Shown here: positions 1-5,083 of the stretch, piece after piece | Numbering within the stretch: position 1 is the first letter of the stretch | Layout of the letters: every line of letters starts with the position of its first letter | From: an uncultured Bacteriovorax sp. | GTDB taxonomy: Bacteria > Bdellovibrionota > Bacteriovoracia > Bacteriovoracales > Bacteriovoracaceae | Reading direction: 5' to 3' | Assembly: GCA_943914745.1 (NCBI GenBank) | Contig: CALUDF010000085.1 | Coordinates: 1 to 9,986 of the forward strand | Length of the DNA: 9,986 bases | Position numbers and translations under genes: made by a program | The notes under the pieces: model-generated | Seen by the model: only the letters and a program-made list of their open reading frames with translations | Told to the model about the DNA's origin: nothing | The model's database searches: none

Positions 1-511
1 GTCTTCGTGTGATAACTCTGAAGGCCATCTTCAACATTTTCAGGGTGGGGATAAAATCTCTTTTATAAAGTTTATACCAGGTTCCACAAAGAAGTTCATC
101 GATAGTAAAAGAGCTGAAATTAAAAAATTCCAGGTTCCTGAAAATTTGAATGTGATCATCCAGATAAACCTCAACGACATCGCCTTCGCCAATCTTATCG
201 AAGATGTCGTTTTCTGGGACAGCTTTGATCTTTCTTAAAATTCTCCAAAGCATTTGAGCTGAATGGCGAGGATCATCTCCTTGGGCGACACATTCCTTTA
301 AGAGGTCGATGTTGGCGTCAAGGTAAGCAATCGCGCGCATTTTTTGTTCTATCTTACATTGGTCAAATTTGAGTACGCCATTGTCGCGATAAGGTTTCGC
401 TTTATGGCCAAAACTTTTTACTAAATCGCAGTATTCTTCAGCGAGTTTTTTAAATTCGCTCGTAACACATCGGGCTTGATCAATATTTTTGACTAAGGAT
501 TGGGCATTCAT
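1..511 (-). CDS. Hypothetical cytoplasmic protein, N-terminal part (runs off the left edge)
   Basis: An open frame on the minus strand starts at the ATG at 511 and runs without a stop to base 1, giving 170 residues of a longer protein whose C-terminus lies outside the window. It begins MNAQSLVKNIDQ and has no signal peptide or membrane segment, so it should be cytoplasmic. The first ~80 residues are charged and probably helical, with five cysteines in the visible part up to about residue 75 (15, 28, 52, 74 and one near 142). Residues ~105-155 (GDVVEVYLDDHIQIFRNLEF, then a segment ending CGTWYKLYKRDF) look like an alternating-strand alpha/beta domain and are vaguely PAS-like. I do not recognise the family and assign no function. 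No clear Shine-Dalgarno precedes the ATG. A TAAGAT hexamer six bases upstream could mean a leaderless message. It is divergent from the CNNM gene. Confidence 0.75.
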   Translation of the reverse strand, partial: MNAQSLVKNIDQARCVTSEFKKLAEEYCDLVKSFGHKAKPYRDNGVLKFDQCKIEQKMRAIAYLDANIDLLKECVAQGDDPRHSAQMLWRILRKIKAVPENDIFDKIGEGDVVEVYLDDHIQIFRNLEFFNFSSFTIDELLCGTWYKLYKRDFIPTLKMLKMAFRVITRR

Positions 512-582
512 GCTGAAATCTTAGCAACTCTAACGCACTTAGGGAAAATATTTATTGGTCTTTTTAACGAGGAAACAATAAA

Positions 583-621
583 ATGATGAAGAACTCCTCG
601 CCTTTTTTGAGAAAAAAATGA
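583..621 (+). CDS. Possible 12-residue leader ORF coupled to the CNNM gene
   Basis: ATG at 583 follows a GAGG (569-572) at a spacing of 10 bases. It reads MMKNSSPFLRKK and then stops at the TGA at 619-621. That stop overlaps the ATG of the next gene (618-620) as ATGA, the usual geometry for translational coupling. The downstream gene has no convincing ribosome-binding site of its own, which makes a coupled leader attractive. The overlap lies in a run of seven A (612-618), so an indel or ribosome slippage could also fuse this peptide to the downstream frame. The ORF is very short, so chance remains a real possibility. Confidence 0.4.
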   Translation: MMKNSSPFLRKK

Positions 622-1661
622 TTACTATCGTCATTGTCTGTGCCTGCCTTTTTTTAAATGCTGTTTTATCCTGTGCTGAGATGGCCTTCGTCACCATTGA
701 CGATAAGGTTTTAAGAAAGCGCGTTCTCGCTGGAGACAAAACGGCGGCCTGGATTGAAAAGATGGCCAAATCGCCAGAGAGGATTCTTTCGGTTGTTCAA
801 ATCGGGATTACCTTGGTGGGAGCTATTTCCGCAGCGGTATCGGGAGCAGGGGCTGAAGAGTCGCTTTCTCCGTTTTTCATGAATACTTTTGCCATTAGCG
901 AGCGTTTTGCAGAAACACTCTCTATCATCGTTATCGTTGCTCCGTTGACCATTCTCTCTGTCGTTATTGGAGAGTTGGTGCCAAAATCTCTGGCCATTAA
1001 GTTTTCAATGCCAATTATTTTGGCCCTTGCTCCAGCACTAAGAGTGGCCGAGAAAGTTTTGGGACCTTTAGTTAGCCCAATGGAGAAAGCGACGGATTTG
1101 ATTTTACGATTAATCATGAAATCAAAACCAAGCACACCTGAAGAAACAGCAGTTGAAGAAATTTCTCTTAAAGGTTTAAGAAAAGAGTACCAAGAATATT
1201 TTCATAACTTATTAGACCTCGATGCTAAACACGTCGAGAGCGTTATGGTTCCATGGGAAAAAGTGGATAAGGTGAGTTCTGTGGCGACACCTGAAGAAGT
1301 CTCAACCTTAATCTTAAGTACCAGAAGAACCAGAATTCCAGTCGTCGATGCTAACGAAGTCTACGGCTATCTTCATTCAAAAGAGTTCGTAAACCTCTCT
1401 CAAAGCGGTGTCGGTGACAACTGGCTTAGTTTCGTCAGACCCATTCAAGCACTGGCCCCAGATACAAAAGTTCTTCATGCCCTAAGGAACATGCAAAAGA
1501 AGAAAGTCCACTTCATGATCGTGGGGACCTTGGAAAAACCATTGGGGATTATCACGCTTGAAGACATTCTTGAAGACGTCTTTGGTGACTTCATCGACGA
1601 AGATGAAGACGGCAAAGTTAAGCTCTTTTTAAGAAGAAGCAACCTGATGAAGAAATTCTAA
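618..1661 (+). CDS. CNNM/DUF21 transmembrane domain plus CBS pair protein (HlyC/CorC-like, short form)
   Basis: This is a 347-residue inner-membrane protein of the CNNM (DUF21) family, linked to Mg/Co and other divalent cation transport and often annotated as hemolysin-like. Residues 1-~165 form the membrane domain. Its hallmarks are SCAEMAFVTI near 18-27, KSPERILSVVQIGITLVG at 51-68 and GELVPKSLAIKF at 118-129. Hydrophobic segments lie at about 1-25, 57-78, 101-122 and 131-150. The cytosolic CBS pair follows: CBS1 at ~207-262 (MVPWEKVDKV, RTRIPVVDANEVYGYL) and CBS2 at ~272-328 (VHFMIVG, PLGIITLEDILEDVFGDFIDEDED). Family members usually continue with a CorC_HlyC domain and reach 420 or more residues. 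Here the protein ends about 19 residues after CBS2, so that domain is absent. ATG 618 puts the first membrane helix at the N-terminus, as is normal. Coupling to the leader ORF may supply initiation. Confidence 0.93.
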   Translation: MITIVIVCACLFLNAVLSCAEMAFVTIDDKVLRKRVLAGDKTAAWIEKMAKSPERILSVVQIGITLVGAISAAVSGAGAEESLSPFFMNTFAISERFAETLSIIVIVAPLTILSVVIGELVPKSLAIKFSMPIILALAPALRVAEKVLGPLVSPMEKATDLILRLIMKSKPSTPEETAVEEISLKGLRKEYQEYFHNLLDLDAKHVESVMVPWEKVDKVSSVATPEEVSTLILSTRRTRIPVVDANEVYGYLHSKEFVNLSQSGVGDNWLSFVRPIQALAPDTKVLHALRNMQKKKVHFMIVGTLEKPLGIITLEDILEDVFGDFIDEDEDGKVKLFLRRSNLMKKF

Positions 1662-2071
1662 TTCCCTTCCTGGGCCTTCACATAAATGATTTCGTTGTTT
1701 GAATTAATGCAAACACTCTCAAGTAAGTGAACTGTGCGATTGACCTGATTGATGAGTGCTTTAAATTGGGCATTATCAGCGGAGATCTTTGGTTTAGTTG
1801 CTGTAAGGTTGCGGTTGAAGCCAAGAACGATGCTCATGACGACATCAACTTCCGCTTCACGATTATCAAAGTTCACATCCAAGTTTTTAAAAGCAAGTCC
1901 GTAAACTTCTTTGCTATAAAAAACAGTCTCGTTACTTTTCATCGGTTTTTTTGATTCAGCATGAACAACGCGATAAAGGGTGCATCCATTTTTTAAATCG
2001 TCACTTTTTACCACTGAAGCCATGGTCCCTGCCGAAAAAGTCAAAAGTCCCATTACTAGAAGTGTCTTCAT
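1658..2071 (-). CDS. Small exported protein of unknown function, two cysteines
   Basis: This gene encodes 137 residues beginning MKTLLVMGLLTFSAGTMASV, a clear Sec signal peptide (K2, hydrophobic core, small residues before a cleavage site near TMA-SV). The mature ~120 residues are soluble and hold two cysteines, at about 30 (NGCTLY) and 121 (ESVCIN), which could form one disulfide in the periplasm. I recognise no family. The frame extends upstream to a GTG at 2083, but that start has no Shine-Dalgarno and would add MRTG before an already good signal peptide. The ATG at 2071 follows GAGAACAGG and is preferred. The 3' end overlaps the CNNM gene by four bases on the opposite strand, with no terminator between them. 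Downstream of the GlsB-like gene on the same strand, it could be read from that promoter through an 89-base gap or have its own. Confidence 0.8.
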   Translation of the reverse strand: MKTLLVMGLLTFSAGTMASVVKSDDLKNGCTLYRVVHAESKKPMKSNETVFYSKEVYGLAFKNLDVNFDNREAEVDVVMSIVLGFNRNLTATKPKISADNAQFKALINQVNRTVHLLESVCINSNNEIIYVKAQEGN

Positions 2072-2141
2072 GCCTGTTCTCACACGTTAATGTTATAGAT
2101 ATGAGCATAGCAGTTTATGACTAGTCTAAAGGGGCAGGCTG

Positions 2142-2163
2142 TAAAAAGTACTAGAGCTTTTTA
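2142..2163. repeat. AT-rich perfect inverted repeat at the end of the GlsB-like gene
   Basis: The arms TAAAAAG (2142-2148) and CTTTTTA (2157-2163) are perfectly complementary around an eight-base loop. The repeat contains the stop codon of the minus-strand GlsB-like gene. A weak stem like this lacks GC pairs and has no extra T-run, so terminator activity is doubtful. Confidence 0.3.
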
Positions 2164-2460
2164 TGAATGTCGAAACTTTGGACGCTTTCTCAGGCGCTTT
2201 AGGCCGAAGGTTGCGACGTAACAGTAAAATATATAAAGAACGGAGACTGAACCAATAAAAGAGGCGATAAGCCCTTTGAGATCGCCATATTCATAAAGCC
2301 CTAGGCGCGAGCCAAGCCAGCCAAAAAAGACGGAGCCGATAAGACCTATGGTCATAGTGGTAAAAATATTACCCTGGGGAATTTTCGGCATGCAAATTTT
2401 AACTATCGCGCCACTCATAAAACCTATCATTAATGTCCAATACACAAGTCGCATGGTCAT
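2161..2460 (-). CDS. GlsB/YeaQ/YmgE-family small membrane protein (transglycosylase-associated family)
   Basis: This gene encodes a 99-residue hydrophobic protein with three membrane segments at about 6-25, 35-53 and 62-85. Glycine-rich helices and GFMSGAIVKICMPKIPQG followed by TIGLIGSVFFGWLGSRLG match the pattern of the YeaQ/GlsB stress-associated membrane family, where small-residue spacing and a PxxPxG loop recur. The biochemical role of that family is not settled, and the name transglycosylase-associated is historical. The C-terminus is strongly basic (LKRLRKRPKFRHS) and presumably cytoplasmic. The start at ATG 2460 is set by a GGAGG six bases upstream (2467-2471). The frame stays open to 2631, but that extension lacks family similarity and reaches into the PAP2 gene's promoter and coding start. 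It is divergent from the PAP2 gene. Confidence 0.85.
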   Translation of the reverse strand: MTMRLVYWTLMIGFMSGAIVKICMPKIPQGNIFTTMTIGLIGSVFFGWLGSRLGLYEYGDLKGLIASFIGSVSVLYIFYCYVATFGLKRLRKRPKFRHS

Positions 2461-2494
2461 AAATAACCTCCATGATCCCTTTATAATTGTGAGC

Positions 2495-2523
2495 TTTATA
2501 AAGATTTTATGAAAGGTGATAAA
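2495..2523 (-). promoter_or_regulatory. Candidate promoter of the GlsB-like gene
   Basis: On the minus strand a TATAAA -10 (2500-2495) lies 17 bases from a weak TTTATC -35 (2523-2518). Transcription would start about 30 bases before the ATG at 2460, ahead of the GGAGG. The -35 matches consensus poorly, so this is a tentative call. Confidence 0.35.
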
Positions 2524-2569
2524 AGTTAAGGTTTGACTAGATTTTATCGAAGGATTTAAGCTTACTAAA

Positions 2570-3256
2570 ATGAAATGGTTTAAAGATTTATCCCCAAAAA
2601 ACATTCGCTTGCTTATTCTTGGAGTCCTCATTGTCGCTTCGGCCTTCGTGTATGAAGAGGTTGCCGATGATGTTTTTTCTGATCCGGCCCACGGCGACCC
2701 TGAGACGCTCGTTTTTGATAAAGCTGTCCTAAAAATGTTTCTTAGAATTCGCGGAGAGCATTTAAATCAATCCATGATGGATATGACGGCATTGGGATCT
2801 TTCAGTGTCATCTGCTTTATGACCCTGGCACTTATTGTTTTTCTTGTTGCTCATAAAGATAAGCGTGGCCTGCTTTATGTTGTCCTTATGTCGATTGGTC
2901 CTTTGAGCATCCCCACATTTCTAAAAAACTATTATATGCGTGCGCGCCCCGATGTTCTAGAGCACCTTGCTAACGTTCAAAGTGCTTCTTTTCCCAGTGG
3001 ACATTCTTTTGGAGCGACTGTCGCATACTTATCATTGGCCTTTTTAGTCTCGCGAGAAATAAAGGAAATTAAGCTGGAAATTCTTTATTACGCCATGGCC
3101 TTTGTTGTTATTGGCATCGTTGGCTTTAGCCGGATGTTTTTAGGAGTCCATTATCCAACAGATGTTGTCGCGGGAATTAGTTTGGGAATGATTTGGTTTT
3201 CTTTAGTCTCAATTCCCTTTATCTATTTTTCAAAAACTTCGAAAGTCGTGGAATAA
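2570..3256 (+). CDS. PAP2-family (lipid/undecaprenyl pyrophosphate-type) membrane phosphatase
   Basis: This is a 228-residue integral membrane protein carrying all three motifs of the type-2 phosphatidic acid phosphatase superfamily. KX6RP is K119 to R126-P127. PSGH is 142-145, with H145 the proton donor. SRX5HX3D is S187-R188, H194 (the expected nucleophile) and D198. Membrane segments lie near 12-28, 76-95, 100-116, 145-161, 171-187 and 200-221, and the catalytic residues should face one side of the membrane. Family substrates include phosphatidate, undecaprenyl pyrophosphate, PG-phosphate and lipid A, and the sequence does not separate these. ATG 2570 is the only reasonable start before the first core helix. 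An AAGGA (2550-2554) is 15 bases away, too far for normal initiation. A TTGACT (2533-2538) could be its -35, so the message may have a very short leader. It converges with the DUF6973-like gene with one base between stops. Confidence 0.93.
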   Translation: MKWFKDLSPKNIRLLILGVLIVASAFVYEEVADDVFSDPAHGDPETLVFDKAVLKMFLRIRGEHLNQSMMDMTALGSFSVICFMTLALIVFLVAHKDKRGLLYVVLMSIGPLSIPTFLKNYYMRARPDVLEHLANVQSASFPSGHSFGATVAYLSLAFLVSREIKEIKLEILYYAMAFVVIGIVGFSRMFLGVHYPTDVVAGISLGMIWFSLVSIPFIYFSKTSKVVE

Positions 3257-3257
3257 T

Positions 3258-3701
3258 TCAAAGTCCATTGTCCCATTCATCTTCTGGCATCCAAGTCACA
3301 ATGCCTGGATCGGTGGAATTAACCTGTCCTTCTTTTATTTTTTTCATCACCTCTTGGTAGAGATCTCCTTTAGCTAAGCCTATGTTTGTTCCAATGCGGT
3401 TGTTGTGAATATCCATTTGATCAAAGTGAGAGTTTGGATCAGTCTCACTCATATAAGTCACAAGCTCGACAACTTTTGGAGAGAGATATCGGGCCGTAAG
3501 CGCAGTGGAGTAAGTGTGCCTGAAAGCATCTTGAGGGCCACCACGTCTGCCTGGAAGATTTGTCGACATGGCAAAGCGATAAAGAATAAAAACGACAATA
3601 ATTGGCGATATAAAAGCGATGATAAGTAGAGTAATGACTGATTTTTTTATCATCCTTTTATTAAATTTTTTTTCACCGTGAAAGTAAATGGCCTGGGCCA
3701 T
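3258..3701 (-). CDS. Membrane-anchored protein resembling DUF6973
   Basis: From the ATG at 3701 this encodes 147 residues: a short basic N-terminus, one membrane helix at about 21-42 (IKKSVITLLIIAFISPIIVV) and a soluble domain of ~100 residues. The soluble part contains GGPQDAFRHTYSTAL at ~54-68 and, after ETD, the block MDIHNNRIGTNIG. This Q/DAFRH followed by E...MD.xNN.xG arrangement is what I remember for DUF6973-type proteins. Its conserved His, Glu/Asp and Asn suggest a metal or catalytic site, but no activity is known to me. The start is uncertain. Other candidates are ATG 3653, with AAAAGG immediately against it, and ATG 3803, which lies inside the promoter of the divergent gene. ATG 3701 has a GGA at workable spacing and a TATATT -10 (3738-3733) about 30 bases ahead. 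Confidence 0.75.
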   Translation of the reverse strand: MAQAIYFHGEKKFNKRMIKKSVITLLIIAFISPIIVVFILYRFAMSTNLPGRRGGPQDAFRHTYSTALTARYLSPKVVELVTYMSETDPNSHFDQMDIHNNRIGTNIGLAKGDLYQEVMKKIKEGQVNSTDPGIVTWMPEDEWDNGL

Positions 3702-3760
3702 TGCGTCCAGAAAATGCTTGTAACTATTCAAAAATATAGAGAAGTTTAACATTTGATCAT

Positions 3761-3782
3761 TTTGTTTGCTTGACCAAACAAA
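3761..3782. repeat. Perfect 8-bp inverted repeat over the -35 of the exported-protein gene (operator candidate)
   Basis: TTTGTTTG (3761-3768) and CAAACAAA (3775-3782) are perfect complements separated by six bases. The repeat covers the TTGACC -35 element of the plus-strand promoter, so a dimeric regulator bound there would block or modulate transcription. No regulator is identified. Confidence 0.5.
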
Positions 3783-3798
3783 TGGTAGGCAATACAAA
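3770..3798 (+). promoter_or_regulatory. Sigma-70-type promoter of the exported four-Cys protein
   Basis: The -35 TTGACC (3770-3775) and -10 TACAAA (3793-3798) are separated by exactly 17 bases. Transcription would start near 3805, leaving a leader of ~29 bases that carries GGAGG (3824-3828) five bases before ATG 3834. An 8-bp inverted repeat straddles the -35. Confidence 0.65.
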
Positions 3799-3833
3799 AC
3801 CATTACCTGAAAAATACCTAAATGGAGGACATA

Positions 3834-4349
3834 ATGAAAAAGGTTATTCTTGCAAGCATGCTTGCTCTATCACTTACTTCTGCTTTCGCTAACGAGGGAG
3901 ATCTTACTCTTCCAGGTGAGCGTTGGGCCGCTAAATTCACAGCATTCGTCTGCGGTGATGGAAACACTCAAACTTCTTCTATCCCAGCTGATTTCGCTGA
4001 AAGAAATGTTGTTTTCGGAAAAGCGACAACTGACATGAGCCTAGACAATCTTCTTGTGAGAGCGACTTTCCAAGAAGACGGTGTAACTTGTAACTATAGC
4101 GTTCTATTACTTGCTGACAATGCAGCTTGGACTGTAAAGTTAGTAGACTCAAAAGCATACTCTCTTAATAACGAGTCAGCTTGTCTTGAAGGAAAGGCTT
4201 TCCTTGATTCAGCTCTAGCTGATAACAAGTACAAGTACCTTCACGGGCGTGCAGCCATCTACGTTCCAGCTTCAGATGCAAGCGTGCAGTGTGGAGAAGG
4301 GAATTCAACAATTGGCCTTCACTTCCAGGTTACTGGAAAAATCCAATAA
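3834..4349 (+). CDS. Exported four-cysteine protein of unknown function, probably well expressed
   Basis: This encodes 171 residues. The signal peptide MKKVILASMLALSLTSAFA is expected to be cleaved before NEGD. The mature domain is soluble, with cysteines at 40, 86, 117 and 153 that could form two disulfides in the periplasm or outside the cell. I recognise no family. Start 3834 is decided by GGAGG (3824-3828) at a spacing of five. An in-frame ATG at 3822 overlaps that RBS and is rejected. Codon use looks different from the neighbours, favouring GCT, CTT, AAC, GAC and TTC. Together with a near-consensus promoter, a consensus RBS and a strong terminator right after the gene, this suggests high expression. 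It is a monocistronic unit divergent from the DUF6973-like gene. Confidence 0.9.
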   Translation: MKKVILASMLALSLTSAFANEGDLTLPGERWAAKFTAFVCGDGNTQTSSIPADFAERNVVFGKATTDMSLDNLLVRATFQEDGVTCNYSVLLLADNAAWTVKLVDSKAYSLNNESACLEGKAFLDSALADNKYKYLHGRAAIYVPASDASVQCGEGNSTIGLHFQVTGKIQ

Positions 4350-4373
4350 TTTCGTTTCAAAATTCTATGTAAG

Positions 4374-4402
4374 AAAGGCAGGTCAATGACCTGCCTTTTT
4401 TT
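4374..4402 (+). terminator. Rho-independent terminator of the exported four-Cys gene
   Basis: AAAGGCAGGT (4374-4383) pairs with ACCTGCCTTT (4389-4398) around a five-base CAATG loop, followed by a run of T to 4402. The stem begins 24 bases after the TAA at 4349. The T-run overlaps the stop codon of the minus-strand scramblase-like gene. The same stem could act weakly in that direction too, although the T tract there is interrupted (CCTTTCTT). Confidence 0.93.
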
Positions 4403-5018
4403 ATCTCTTTGAAGCTCTTCGTTCGAAATAATTGAGATCAATAAAAATTGCCGAAGCTAAAATTAATTCTCTCTCAACGTCCGTCAGTCTCTTATTTTTA
4501 TACTCAATCGTGAAATTATCCTTATCCGTAAAAAGCTCAGAGAAAGTTCCCGTCCACCTTTTTAAAATAAGGGCCACGACAGTTTCATTCTTATAGACAG
4601 GAAAAGTCCACGGCTTCCACATGGGTGCAGAAACTCTCATTGTGACATTTCCATGGGCATTTTCTATATCAAATTTCTTATAGACAAGACCAAATCTTTG
4701 CTCCAAAGCTCCGATTCTTTGTCCTTCGGCCTTGCTTATTTCGAGTCTTTGAAAGAGGATGCGAAAAGGATGGAAGACTTGATAGGCAAGAGTGCGATCG
4801 GCACTAAAAATGTTAATCGTAAAAGTTCTCCAGTGACCTAGAAAAAATCTTCCAAAAAAAGCACCAATCGTCTTGCCGTCTTCTGCCGCAAACCCCAGAG
4901 GTATTCCATCGAGAGTCAGGATATCGTACTTGTTTCTTGTCTCAATCCTGACAAGTTCAGCGAGCTCTCTTCTTTGGCGAAGAAAAATTTTGTCGTGTTC
5001 AAGGTTTAACCCAGGCAT
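4401..5018 (-). CDS. Phospholipid scramblase/LURP-one (tubby-like) family protein
   Basis: From ATG 5018 this encodes 205 residues, an almost complete tubby-like beta-barrel domain of the bacterial scramblase-related type. Landmarks are QRRELAEL and ETRNKYDI at 15-33, R-FFLGHWRTFTINIF at ~57-71, PFRILFQRLEIS at 84-95, KKFDIENAHGN at 114-124, KPWTFPV at 135-141, FTDKDNF at 163-169 and the C-terminal helix with FIDLNYFE at 192-199. Family knowledge suggests lipid- or membrane-associated proteins, and bacterial members are uncharacterised to my knowledge. No signal peptide is seen. The frame is open up to a GTG at 5108, but a TGnTAGAAT extended -10 lies at 5058-5050 and AGGA sits five bases before ATG 5018. 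Longer starts would overlap the promoter. It is divergent from the ATP-grasp gene. Confidence 0.85.
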   Translation of the reverse strand: MPGLNLEHDKIFLRQRRELAELVRIETRNKYDILTLDGIPLGFAAEDGKTIGAFFGRFFLGHWRTFTINIFSADRTLAYQVFHPFRILFQRLEISKAEGQRIGALEQRFGLVYKKFDIENAHGNVTMRVSAPMWKPWTFPVYKNETVVALILKRWTGTFSELFTDKDNFTIEYKNKRLTDVERELILASAIFIDLNYFERRASKR

Positions 5019-5049
5019 ATAAATCCTATCTAAAAGTTGTCTACCGAAC

Positions 5050-5058
5050 ATTCTAGCA
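5050..5058 (-). promoter_or_regulatory. Extended -10 promoter of the scramblase-like gene
   Basis: Read on the minus strand the motif is TGCTAGAAT, a TGn extension joined to a TAGAAT -10 hexamer. No good -35 is present, as is common for extended -10 promoters. Transcription would begin near 5043, giving a ~25-base leader before ATG 5018 that contains the AGGA ribosome-binding site. Confidence 0.5.
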
Positions 5059-5083
5059 GTGGGATAGAATGAAGGGAACTGGA

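Noticed and set aside
797..1135. 112-codon minus-strand frame opposite the CNNM membrane domain
   Set aside because: It lies wholly antisense to a gene with clear family motifs, has no plausible ribosome-binding signal and shows no recognisable protein pattern.
2461..2631. N-terminal extension of the GlsB-like gene
   Set aside because: GGAGG before ATG 2460 sets the start. The extension overlaps the divergent PAP2 gene start and lacks family similarity.
3702..3803. N-terminal extension of the DUF6973-like gene to ATG 3803
   Set aside because: It would run through the promoter and repeat of the divergent gene, and a TATATT -10 lies inside it. I keep 3701 as the likelier start, though not certain.
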